This document shows, in pieces, positions 18,537 through 27,054 of a stretch of 64,000 bases of DNA. The notes under the pieces are model-generated. The model was not told the DNA's origin and did no database searches. It saw nothing but the letters and a program-made list of their open reading frames with translations. The position numbers were made by a program, and so were the translations under genes. This DNA is from Desulfurococcales archaeon. GTDB lineage: Archaea; Thermoproteota; Thermoprotei_A; Sulfolobales; Desulfurococcaceae. Location: positions 1 through 64,000 of the forward strand of contig WAPN01000001.1 of NCBI GenBank assembly GCA_015520735.1. Reading direction: 5' to 3'. Within the stretch, counting starts at the first letter, position 1. Every line of letters begins with the position of its first letter.

Positions 18537-18899
18537 TCAATCCAGTTCCGGTATGAAGACGGGCTTGGACGCTAAATGTATTAATGGTATAGAGAGACCG
18601 GGCTTGGGATGTTTTGAGAACTCCACTCGTTCTTCACCAGTAGACACAATTATATAGTTCGAATTCTCCACATTTTCTCTAATGCTATCATCGACCAAGT
18701 AGTAGTAGAACATAGGTACACCATAGTATTTGTAATAGTCCCTGAAGACCCCTAGAACGCCTAGAACGAGTCGTCCTTTCTCATCCTGAAACTTCAATAT
18801 ATACGTCATTCCTTGAGGACCTGCTGTCGTAGCAGCTAACCGTATGAGATCGTTGAGCGTCTTAGTCTTTAATGGTACGACTTTTTGTTCCAAAACCAT
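18537..18899 (-). CDS. Conserved-looking hypothetical protein, reverse gyrase operon
   Basis: Not recognised. A 120-aa mixed alpha/beta protein: a basic N-terminus (VLEQKVVPLKTKTLNDLIRL), TAGPQGMTYILKF, and a tyrosine-rich centre (GVFRDYYKYYGVPMFYYYL). No cysteines, signal peptide or membrane helix. GGAGGAG lies 6 nt before the ATG, the best ribosome site in this operon. It is the last gene of a three-gene minus-strand unit (reverse gyrase, nitrilase-like, this), 26 nt after its neighbour. Nucleic acid binding is conceivable from its basic character but is a guess. Confidence 0.6.
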   Translation of the reverse strand: MVLEQKVVPLKTKTLNDLIRLAATTAGPQGMTYILKFQDEKGRLVLGVLGVFRDYYKYYGVPMFYYYLVDDSIRENVENSNYIIVSTGEERVEFSKHPKPGLSIPLIHLASKPVFIPELD

Positions 18900-18925
18900 T
18901 TACATCTCCTCCAAGGCCCGACTCG

Positions 18926-19792
18926 TCAAAGAATGGTTCTATACCTCCTAGCAATTAATTTTAACGTATCCATTTCCACATTCGATAATACCGGACCCGC
19001 AAACAGGTGTTCAGGTATTATTATGATCTTCTGTTCCTCACCAACATATTTGTATATTATGTTTCCCTCCGAATCTGTTACTATCGTTGGAGTAACATGT
19101 AACACTTTGTTTCTATAATAGATTACTGAGCCAGGAACAATTATTGGTACTGAGAAAACATATGAGTAGGTCCGGACAAGGTTAGTCAAGTTTTTTGGGG
19201 GACTGCTCTGGCTGTATCCGTAGAGTAGAAATGAGGAATTCTCGAGAAGCAAAAGCCTTATCATTTCTGGCACATAGAATTCATCATCAAGAATGCTAGC
19301 AATTATAGTATCTCTGACTTTTAGTGGAGCTATTGATTTGCCAGGGCTTATCCCTAGCTTTCTTTCATAGTCTTTAATCATTATTTTACGGTGTCTTATC
19401 ATTGATAATTGAGTATATGGTGAGATCATTATTGATGATATGTACATTTTTGAGCCAGCTCTTTCTATTATTCCGGCCACAACAATGTTTAACCCATAGT
19501 TACGGGCAATCATGTTAAGAGTCAATATATAAGGATCGTTTACGGATAATGCATACTTCCTTATCATGCGTCTATTGCCTGTAGCCTCCTCATCAATTAC
19601 AGGGCCATAAGGTTGCATATAAGGTAGTATGATTGTCCTAACATCTTGCTCACGTGCAAACAACAATATGTTCTTGGCGTGATCCAAGTTGTGTTTCTTT
19701 GCATATTCAAAAATATTTATATGAACAACGGCAACAGCATTTCTCCCGTAGTCTTCAGCCTCACCCACTATTTCTATTCTGATGATGGGCAC
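18926..19792 (-). CDS. Nitrilase-superfamily-like protein without catalytic triad
   Basis: The 288-aa layout follows the carbon-nitrogen hydrolase fold: an N-terminal beta-alpha segment ending TIILPYM, a middle RHRKIMIKDYERKLGISPGK, and IASILDDEFYVPEMIRLLL, then VTPTIVTDSEGNIIYKY at the end. In active enzymes these places read LPE, the K of RKxxL, and xCYDxxFPE. Here the glutamate is tyrosine and the cysteine is leucine, so only the lysine remains. It is probably non-catalytic and may bind a ligand or partner. The start codon overlaps reverse gyrase by 19 nt, so translation is coupled. The family assignment is moderate; the residue loss is seen directly. Confidence 0.6.
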   Translation of the reverse strand: MPIIRIEIVGEAEDYGRNAVAVVHINIFEYAKKHNLDHAKNILLFAREQDVRTIILPYMQPYGPVIDEEATGNRRMIRKYALSVNDPYILTLNMIARNYGLNIVVAGIIERAGSKMYISSIMISPYTQLSMIRHRKIMIKDYERKLGISPGKSIAPLKVRDTIIASILDDEFYVPEMIRLLLLENSSFLLYGYSQSSPPKNLTNLVRTYSYVFSVPIIVPGSVIYYRNKVLHVTPTIVTDSEGNIIYKYVGEEQKIIIIPEHLFAGPVLSNVEMDTLKLIARRYRTIL

Positions 19793-22700
19793 ACCTCTCT
19801 GCGCAGTTCACCGCTATCCCTATTTATTACTTTGTTTAGTACTTCATCATATAATTGCGCGAGAACCACCTGATAGTCAATTTTTCCCTCCTCAATCTGC
19901 CTCATCTTCTCCTCGAGGCTTCTCGTAGTATCAACGCTTACTACATCGCCAAAATACTTTGTCAGGAATTCATAGACCATTACTCCTCTCTCAGTCGGAA
20001 TTAACGCCTTGACCTTGCTAGTGATCTTAACATATTTTCTATCAATGAGAGTCTGTATTATCTTGGCATACGTGCTCGGTCTCCCGATTCCTTTTTCCTT
20101 CATCCATTTTATAACGTCATGATATCTTGCCAGCGGAGGCTTTAATTCTCTGGCATCACTTACAATGTATTCTCCAGGCTTGATCCGACTCTCTGTCCTC
20201 AATATATTATAAATTTCTAGGAATCCTTTCTCGATGACTTCTACATAGCGATCCATAGTCTTTGATATCCCGTCTAATATCAGCTCGATCCGCTGCAGTT
20301 TTAGTTTGGCTGGGATCATTTGGCTAGCTATGAATCTTTCAAAGATTAACCTGTAAACAGCAATGTGCTGGCGTGTGAGGGGCTTGGCAAGTATAATGGC
20401 CCCTTCTTTTATTAGTTGTACAAGTCTATCAGGATCGATAGGTCTTGTCGGTCTTATTGCCTCATGGGCCCCACCAGCACCCCATGTTCTGGGCTTGAAG
20501 TACTCCTTATATTTGTCACCGTATTTTTCCTCCAGATACTGGCGCGCAACGTTTATACCTGCATCGCTTACACGTATACTGTCTGTTCTATGATAGGTGA
20601 TCAGACCCAGTTCGAACAGATCTTGTGCAATCTCCATTGTTCTAGTCGCTGGAAGACCTAGTACACGGCTTGCTTCCTCGAGGAGTGTATCAGTAGTGAA
20701 TGGTGGTAATGGATTAACATCTACTACTTCTTCGCCTACGTCTTTTATGACAGCTTTTCTACCAATCAGATCTTTGGGTGTTTCTAGGCCGAGTTTTTCT
20801 ATTTCTTCTTGTACCAGTTCGAACATCAGCGATAGTTCTTCGATATAGCCTATGTATTTGAGTAACCCGTATTTCCTCGGGTTCCTGCTCTGTTCGTATC
20901 GTTCAATAATGTATCCAAGGACTGGTGTCTGTACTCTACCTGCACTCAGATTCCTGTTAATGGTCTCGCAACAATTGATAAGCTGTACTCTCTTGCCTTT
21001 CCGCATAGCATTGAGTAGTTTAGGAATTATGAAGCGGTTACAGTAGAATGGCCAGAAATCATACCATAGCTTTTCGGATAATGCGAAGCCGAGCCAACGA
21101 TCCTCTATTCTCCTAACAATCTGTGCCTCTATTAGTCTTAGGTCAAAATCACGTGGATTCCTTATCGCGTTGAGTATAGCTTTACGCGTTATCTCATGGA
21201 ACTCTATCCTCTTTATGGTGTTCGTGTATGGTTCAAGCAATACTTTTAGATCCCATCCTATTTTTTCTCCCTCAGTGTCTGGATCCGTCCCTATGAATAC
21301 TATGTCTACTTCATTCGCCAGTTCCCTCAAGGTATCCACAATATCTATCTTCCTAGAGATATCTCTTGAGCCACAGCGAGGACACTTATTTTCTTCGTTA
21401 GTAAACTGGTAGCCACACTTATTACATCTCTTGATATCTGTGTATATAGGAACAAAGTAGTCGTTTATTTTCAGGACACCATAATTCCTGAATCCTTCAT
21501 CTACCACAAGATCATACACGTGTCCTATGCTTGCAACTATTGTTAGGACGTAGTCACCAGTTGTTACGTCATATACTATCATTCCATTATCTAGAACTCT
21601 AGTCGATGGTTTACCGAAGAAATTAGCTATTGTTCTGGCTTTATTAGGAGACTCAACTATTAGAAGAGCTGATTTTGATATCTCTACCGTCCTGTATTCC
21701 TTGATCGCTCCCTCTAGGATCTTCTTGACTTTCTTACGTTCTTCATTGATCTCATTCATCAACCTGTCAAGATCGATCTCATTGAGCTCTTTAATAGTAA
21801 AGTCCTCGAATAACCACCTCATCCTCTTAACTAGTCCATTGAGAAGCCTCTTGTCGTCGACCAGTATGACTGACAGCCCCCTCGTGATGCCTCCTGGGTA
21901 GAGCCTCGAAGTACGCCCGCTTGCCTGTATATATGTCGCTGTGTCGGGGATGAGTATGTAGGTCTTCTCATCTTCCGTTACTAGAGCTATATCGGGTAGT
22001 TGCATTAGCTTGCGCTGAATTTCTGGATCAGATAATAATTTCCTAGCATAAGTTAACGCGTCTATCAGCATTTTTAAAAGCGGGGTTTCCTCAACGCTTT
22101 CTCCGCTCAGATATTTTTGGAATCCCTCGGAGAGCATACGCAATGCTGCCTGGCTTAGTCTTCTAAGCCTATTGGATATCCTACCGATCATTATCTCTAC
22201 TTTTTGTTTCTCCTCGCCTTCAAGGATTTCTCGGAGTATTGAAAGTACCCTGATTATATCGATGGGCCGCGGGTTCTCGAGCCTTGTACTAAATTTGTGA
22301 CGTGGAACGCCGACGAATACTGCGTACTTAACTCTCCAAGGTAGATCTATTCCGCGAACCATTACTCCATAATAAGTGGCTACACCGACAAGTACGTCTA
22401 TTTCACCATTAGCGAATTGATCGAGTAGTTTGGCAGCTTTTTTGGCATGGAACGCCTCAGCCTTGACCCCGTTCTGCCTTAGTAGCTCCGCAAGGTGTTC
22501 AGCATACTCGATGCCCCGTTCTACGGGTACGTAGACGAGCCCTCCATCGCCAAGCCTTCGTATAATACTAGCTACTTCTTCATCCGCTGAACCAGAAATT
22601 TCCGTATAGGTGTCCACTATGTTTCTTATTGCTTCAGGCCTGCTACCTGCTTCGAATCCGAGGAGTACTTTGAAGAGTTTGGGATAGATCCCTCTAGGCT

Positions 22701-23679
22701 TCCCTGTGGCGCTGGATACAAGGATTATCGTCTTTATCTTGTTTCTCGTCTTTTCTACGTCTCGTTCTAGCTCTTTTAGGCGTCTTTCTAGTCTTTCTCT
22801 TTCATCTTCTTTTATTGGAAAGGCGAGCCGTTGCCTTAAACGGATATATTCGAGAGCATTCTGGATCTCTTCGTCGGAGACTCCGAGGATATAAAACAGT
22901 ATTTTTATAGCTTTACCACTTCTTAGTATCGCATCAACGTCGTCTAGTGCTATAAACGAGTACTTTTTGCCTATTAGTTCCCGGTAGTTCTTGTGCATGA
23001 ACATACTAGTTGAGAGGAGGATATCGAAATCTCCCTTCCTGATAGCATCCATATATTCTTCTTTCTTCTTCCTTTGGATCTTGCCATGGAATGTTATTAT
23101 TTTCAGACACTTCTGATCATTTTCTTCGTCACTACATAATTTAATACCAGCATTGTTGGCCATCATCTCTAAACGCTTCTCTGCTTGGAGGAGCAGTGGT
23201 GTTGTAGGAAATACTAGGTAGCATTTCGGCCTGTCCAAGCGGTTGGCTCTATGAGAATGAATATTTTTCTTTGCCAGGTAAAGCGCTGTTGCGAGGGCAA
23301 ACATTGTTTTGCCCATGCCTGTCGGCGCTATAATGCTGAAGGATTTACCCTTTAATACTCTCTTGGCCCACGTACGTTGTGCACTCCAGAATCTATAGCC
23401 CCTTGTTGCTTTCTTAAAGAAACGTTCAAATTCCTGTACCTTTTCATTAAATACATGTAATTTTCTTAAACCTTTAGGCTTGGACACATTTTCATAATAT
23501 GTTTTAATAATATATGAATAATCTTTGTTAACTATCTCCTTCTTTATCTTAACAAATACTTGTGAAGGAAGACATTTCTGGCAGGGTGCCTTATATATTA
23601 ATCTCATATCATTATTTATGCCTTCACAATTAGGACAAGAATATCTATAGTATCCATGAACTCTCATTGGGTTCATCAT
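19774..23679 (-). CDS. rgy: Reverse gyrase
   Basis: ATP-dependent type IA topoisomerase that introduces positive supercoils, the hallmark enzyme of hyperthermophiles. It is one 1301-aa chain. In order: an N-terminal zinc finger (CPNCEG and CQKC); a helicase-like module with GMGKTMFA near residue 120 and DDVDAIL in place of DEAD; and a second zinc finger (CNKCGYQF, CPRCGSRD) near 770. Next come the Toprim acidic motif GTDPDTEGEKIGWD near 800 and the catalytic tyrosine in GLITYHRTDSIRVSD near 1030. All key motifs are present. A TATA-like TTTTTATATC lies about 40 nt upstream, giving a short leader. Confidence 0.97.
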   Translation of the reverse strand: MMNPMRVHGYYRYSCPNCEGINNDMRLIYKAPCQKCLPSQVFVKIKKEIVNKDYSYIIKTYYENVSKPKGLRKLHVFNEKVQEFERFFKKATRGYRFWSAQRTWAKRVLKGKSFSIIAPTGMGKTMFALATALYLAKKNIHSHRANRLDRPKCYLVFPTTPLLLQAEKRLEMMANNAGIKLCSDEENDQKCLKIITFHGKIQRKKKEEYMDAIRKGDFDILLSTSMFMHKNYRELIGKKYSFIALDDVDAILRSGKAIKILFYILGVSDEEIQNALEYIRLRQRLAFPIKEDERERLERRLKELERDVEKTRNKIKTIILVSSATGKPRGIYPKLFKVLLGFEAGSRPEAIRNIVDTYTEISGSADEEVASIIRRLGDGGLVYVPVERGIEYAEHLAELLRQNGVKAEAFHAKKAAKLLDQFANGEIDVLVGVATYYGVMVRGIDLPWRVKYAVFVGVPRHKFSTRLENPRPIDIIRVLSILREILEGEEKQKVEIMIGRISNRLRRLSQAALRMLSEGFQKYLSGESVEETPLLKMLIDALTYARKLLSDPEIQRKLMQLPDIALVTEDEKTYILIPDTATYIQASGRTSRLYPGGITRGLSVILVDDKRLLNGLVKRMRWLFEDFTIKELNEIDLDRLMNEINEERKKVKKILEGAIKEYRTVEISKSALLIVESPNKARTIANFFGKPSTRVLDNGMIVYDVTTGDYVLTIVASIGHVYDLVVDEGFRNYGVLKINDYFVPIYTDIKRCNKCGYQFTNEENKCPRCGSRDISRKIDIVDTLRELANEVDIVFIGTDPDTEGEKIGWDLKVLLEPYTNTIKRIEFHEITRKAILNAIRNPRDFDLRLIEAQIVRRIEDRWLGFALSEKLWYDFWPFYCNRFIIPKLLNAMRKGKRVQLINCCETINRNLSAGRVQTPVLGYIIERYEQSRNPRKYGLLKYIGYIEELSLMFELVQEEIEKLGLETPKDLIGRKAVIKDVGEEVVDVNPLPPFTTDTLLEEASRVLGLPATRTMEIAQDLFELGLITYHRTDSIRVSDAGINVARQYLEEKYGDKYKEYFKPRTWGAGGAHEAIRPTRPIDPDRLVQLIKEGAIILAKPLTRQHIAVYRLIFERFIASQMIPAKLKLQRIELILDGISKTMDRYVEVIEKGFLEIYNILRTESRIKPGEYIVSDARELKPPLARYHDVIKWMKEKGIGRPSTYAKIIQTLIDRKYVKITSKVKALIPTERGVMVYEFLTKYFGDVVSVDTTRSLEEKMRQIEEGKIDYQVVLAQLYDEVLNKVINRDSGELRREVCPSSE

Positions 23680-23780
23680 TTTATGGTCAACCTATAAAAT
23701 ATCTAGGCGTAAACGAACGATATAAAAAGATAGCTTCTAAGTTGTGGGCTCATGATTTCTAAGTAGTGGATAGCACATTA

Positions 23781-24536
23781 TCATGTTTGTTCGAATACTG
23801 CTGATGCACCATGTATTCTCAGTACTTTGTTATGATATATTATTATGCCCTTATCGGTTATCTCGAACGGATGCCTCTTCATACTGTGCTTAGTGCCTCT
23901 CATTTTCCATACTATGATACTTCGCATTAGTTCTCCATTGAACTCATTGAGATCAAGCCTAACTATACCGTCTGCAGCATGTTCTACCCCGGGGCCTCCG
24001 AATCCTCTTTCTGTGACGCTGACCTGAGATATTAGTATGGACGTTGTTCCTAGACCCGATAATACTCTCTTAAGTAGTAATACCACGCTCCTAGCCACGC
24101 TTGGCTTGGTCAGGTATAGTGTTGAAACCGAATCAATTACTACTCTCATAGCCCCTACATCACGTATCGCTGCCTTGAGAACATCTATTAGTTCACCAAC
24201 GTCAGTGGGGTCTCTTACAACGTATTTCTCTCTTTTTGCAGCTTCCCCTATTCCTCCCGTAAATGCGTCTACGATGGCGAAATATCCTTGTTGCTCATAG
24301 GATCTAATGTCCCATCCGAACTGGCGCATATTTATTCTTACTTGTACTGGGTGCTCCTCTAATGCAACATAAACCCCAGGTTCGCCCATTTGTAATCCAT
24401 TCCATAAATATTGTTGCCCGAATATAGTCTTGCCAGTCCCGGGACCACCACTAAGCAGTACAATGTTGCGCTTTGGTATTCCTCCATACACTATCTCATC
24501 GAATCCCGGTATGCCTGTCTTGACTCTCTCGACCAT
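23781..24536 (-). CDS. KaiC/RadA-like ATPase
   Basis: A single-domain RecA-fold ATPase of 251 aa. It has the KaiC-type opening [20 protein letters not shown], Walker A (GGPGTGKT) at about residue 30, [15 protein letters not shown] with the paired glutamates, Walker B ([12 protein letters not shown]), and [14 protein letters not shown] near the end. Such proteins are frequent in archaea and act as signal-linked or DNA-linked ATPases. This one has no second KaiC domain and no DNA-binding extension. ATG at 24536. It is divergent from cdc48. A paralogue lies at 29488-30312. Confidence 0.88.
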   Translation of the reverse strand: MVERVKTGIPGFDEIVYGGIPKRNIVLLSGGPGTGKTIFGQQYLWNGLQMGEPGVYVALEEHPVQVRINMRQFGWDIRSYEQQGYFAIVDAFTGGIGEAAKREKYVVRDPTDVGELIDVLKAAIRDVGAMRVVIDSVSTLYLTKPSVARSVVLLLKRVLSGLGTTSILISQVSVTERGFGGPGVEHAADGIVRLDLNEFNGELMRSIIVWKMRGTKHSMKRHPFEITDKGIIIYHNKVLRIHGASAVFEQT

Positions 24537-24670
24537 GGTATCACCTGTTTTTCATTTTCACCTTATACTTTTAATCAATTATATACTTCTCTCACACATA
24601 TTATACTCTTATAGGTGTTATTTAGTAATTTCCAAATATCATAATAATGTTTCATATTATGAGACAAGAT

Positions 24671-24678
24671 TATATAAA
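24671..24678 (+). promoter_or_regulatory. TATA box of cdc48
   Basis: TATATAAA, preceded by a purine-rich BRE-like stretch, lies about 80 nt upstream of the start codon. The transcript would therefore have a 5' leader of about 50 nt containing a strong AGAAGGAGGT ribosome site. Confidence 0.6.
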
Positions 24679-24738
24679 GAGGTATAGTATTACAATAATA
24701 GGAATGGTTCCATAAAATAATACAGAAGGAGGTTTCGT

Positions 24739-24774
24739 ATGAGGTGTTCAGAATGGTGGGAGAAAGAGAAGTAA
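24739..24774 (+). other. Possible 11-codon leader ORF overlapping the cdc48 start
   Basis: ATG at 24739 follows GGAGGT by 5 nt, a better match than any for cdc48 itself. It opens a frame reading [11 protein letters not shown] before TAA at 24772-24774. It overlaps the first codons of cdc48 in another frame. It could be a translated leader peptide, or the ribosome site may instead serve the GTG at 24744. Confidence 0.25.
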
Positions 24775-26936
24775 GACTAAGAGTCATGGAGGCGAGACAG
24801 AGAGATGTAGGCAGAAAGATCGCTAGGATAAGTAGAAGGACTATGCAAAAGCTTGGCGTATCAACGGGCGATTTCATTGAGATCACGGGGCCTAAGGGGA
24901 GTATTATTGCACAGGTATGGCCAGCATACCCGGAGGACGAGGGGAAGGAAGCCATTAGAATGGACGGCTATATGAGAGCGGCAATAGGTGTTGGTGTAGG
25001 CGACATAGTAACTGTCAGAAAGACCAGAGTAGAGCCAGCCGCAAGGGTCGTACTAGCACCAACTGAGCCGATAAGGTTTGGACCGGACTTCGTCGAATAT
25101 GTTAAACAGTTCCTCATAAGGAAGCCGATAAGCCGTGGAGAAGAAATAATCATACCAGTATTTGGAGCAACCATAAAGCTAGTAGTCGTATCGGCACAGC
25201 CGAGCTATAGGGTCTACGTTACCGATTCCACTGAGATAGAGATCAAGGAAGAGCCAGTCCAGAAGGAAGTGATCGAAAGAGCCAAGAGAATCCCCAAGGT
25301 CACATGGGAGGACATAGGTGATCTCGAAGAGGCCAAGCAGAAAATAAGAGAAATAGTAGAGCTACCACTTAAGCATCCGGAGCTATTCAAACATCTCGGC
25401 ATCGAGCCGCCTAAAGGCATACTGTTGTTCGGACCACCGGGTACTGGTAAAACGCTATTAGCGAAAGCACTAGCGAATGAGATTGGAGCATACTTCATAG
25501 TAATCAACGGACCAGAGATAATGAGTAAGTTTTACGGCGAGTCGGAGCAGAGGCTCAGAGAGATATTCAAGGAAGCCGAGGAGAACGCTCCAGCGATAAT
25601 ATTTATCGACGAGATAGACAGCATAGCTCCTAAGAGAGAAGAAGTTACGGGAGAAGTAGAGAAGAGAGTTGTATCACAGCTATTAACACTAATGGATGGG
25701 CTAAAAGAGCGGGGCAAAGTAATCGTTATAGGAGCAACTAACAGGCCAGACGCCCTTGATCCAGCGCTGAGAAGGCCGGGCAGATTCGACCGTGAAATCG
25801 AGATACCGCCGCCCGACAAGAGGGCTCGAAGAGAGATATTGGCCGTACATACCAGGAACATGCCATTAGACGATGACGTTGACCTCAATAAGATAGCCGA
25901 GATGACCCATGGATACACGGGAGCAGACTTAGCAGCATTGGTCAAAGAAGCAGCACTAGCAGCACTAAGAAGATTCATGAAAGAGGGAAAGATCGATATC
26001 AGCCAATCGATACCACCCGATAAGCTGAGAAAACTAAAGGTTAAGATGAACGATTTCCTAGAAGCACTTAAATACGTACAGCCAACCCTGATCAGAGAGA
26101 TCTATGTAGAAGTTCCTGAGGTGCACTGGGACGACATTGGTGGCTTAGAGAATGTGAAGCAACAATTAAGAGAAGCCGTTGAATGGCCTATGAAGAACCC
26201 AAAGGTATTCGAAGAAATGGGTATAGAGCCGCCTAAAGGCATACTGTTGTTCGGACCACCGGGTACTGGTAAGACTTTGTTGGCTAAGGCTGTTGCTACT
26301 GAGAGCGGCGCCAACTTCATAGCGGTAAGAGGGCCAGAAATCCTAAGCAAATGGGTAGGAGAATCAGAAAAAGCGATAAGACAAATATTCAGGAGGGCAC
26401 GTCAGGTAGCACCAGCGATCATATTCTTCGACGAGATAGATAGTATAGCACCAGCAAGAGGCTATAGACACGACACTAGTGGTGTGACAGACAGAATAGT
26501 TAACCAGCTACTAACAGAGCTAGACGGAATAGAGCCTCTCAGAAGAGTTGTAGTAATAGCAGCCACCAACAGACCCGACATAGTCGATCCAGCACTTCTC
26601 AGGCCGGGCAGATTCGATAGACTCATCTACGTACCACCGCCAGACTTCAAAGCCAGGCTAGAGATCTTCAAGGTGCACACGCGGAAGATGCCACTGGCAG
26701 ATGACGTCAATCTCGAAGAACTTGCCAAAATAACTGAAGGATACACAGGTGCGGATATAGCAGCGGTCTGTAGAGAAGCAGCAATAATCGCTCTACGCGA
26801 AGAATTCAAGGTGAGACCAGTACAGATGAAACACTTCCTCAAGGCATTGAAAATAGTACCGCCAAGCCTCACCAAGGGAGACATCGAGAGATACGAGAAG
26901 ATGTCCAGAGAACTAAAACGTATGATCGTAGGCTAA
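24753..26936 (+). CDS. cdc48: Cdc48/VAT-type AAA+ ATPase
   Basis: Hexameric unfoldase, archaeal counterpart of p97/Cdc48. It feeds substrates to the proteasome or dismantles complexes. The N domain (about residues 1-185) begins [21 protein letters not shown]. Two AAA domains follow with nearly identical Walker A motifs (GPPGTGKT at about 227 and 501), Walker B DEIDSIAP, sensor [15 protein letters not shown] and the second-region arginines. The ATG at 24753, with GAGGTG 6 nt upstream, matches VAT N-termini. An in-frame GTG at 24744 would add three residues. At 727 aa it is the usual size. Stand-alone transcription unit. Confidence 0.96.
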   Translation: MVGEREVRLRVMEARQRDVGRKIARISRRTMQKLGVSTGDFIEITGPKGSIIAQVWPAYPEDEGKEAIRMDGYMRAAIGVGVGDIVTVRKTRVEPAARVVLAPTEPIRFGPDFVEYVKQFLIRKPISRGEEIIIPVFGATIKLVVVSAQPSYRVYVTDSTEIEIKEEPVQKEVIERAKRIPKVTWEDIGDLEEAKQKIREIVELPLKHPELFKHLGIEPPKGILLFGPPGTGKTLLAKALANEIGAYFIVINGPEIMSKFYGESEQRLREIFKEAEENAPAIIFIDEIDSIAPKREEVTGEVEKRVVSQLLTLMDGLKERGKVIVIGATNRPDALDPALRRPGRFDREIEIPPPDKRARREILAVHTRNMPLDDDVDLNKIAEMTHGYTGADLAALVKEAALAALRRFMKEGKIDISQSIPPDKLRKLKVKMNDFLEALKYVQPTLIREIYVEVPEVHWDDIGGLENVKQQLREAVEWPMKNPKVFEEMGIEPPKGILLFGPPGTGKTLLAKAVATESGANFIAVRGPEILSKWVGESEKAIRQIFRRARQVAPAIIFFDEIDSIAPARGYRHDTSGVTDRIVNQLLTELDGIEPLRRVVVIAATNRPDIVDPALLRPGRFDRLIYVPPPDFKARLEIFKVHTRKMPLADDVNLEELAKITEGYTGADIAAVCREAAIIALREEFKVRPVQMKHFLKALKIVPPSLTKGDIERYEKMSRELKRMIVG

Positions 26937-27054
26937 AATGTTTTATACATAAACCTAACTCGAATCCTTATTTTTCCACCTAATCCATACATTATCAGCG
27001 CTATATGCAGAAAACTAGATAAATAGGAAACAGTATGTTTATGGTGTACTTGTA

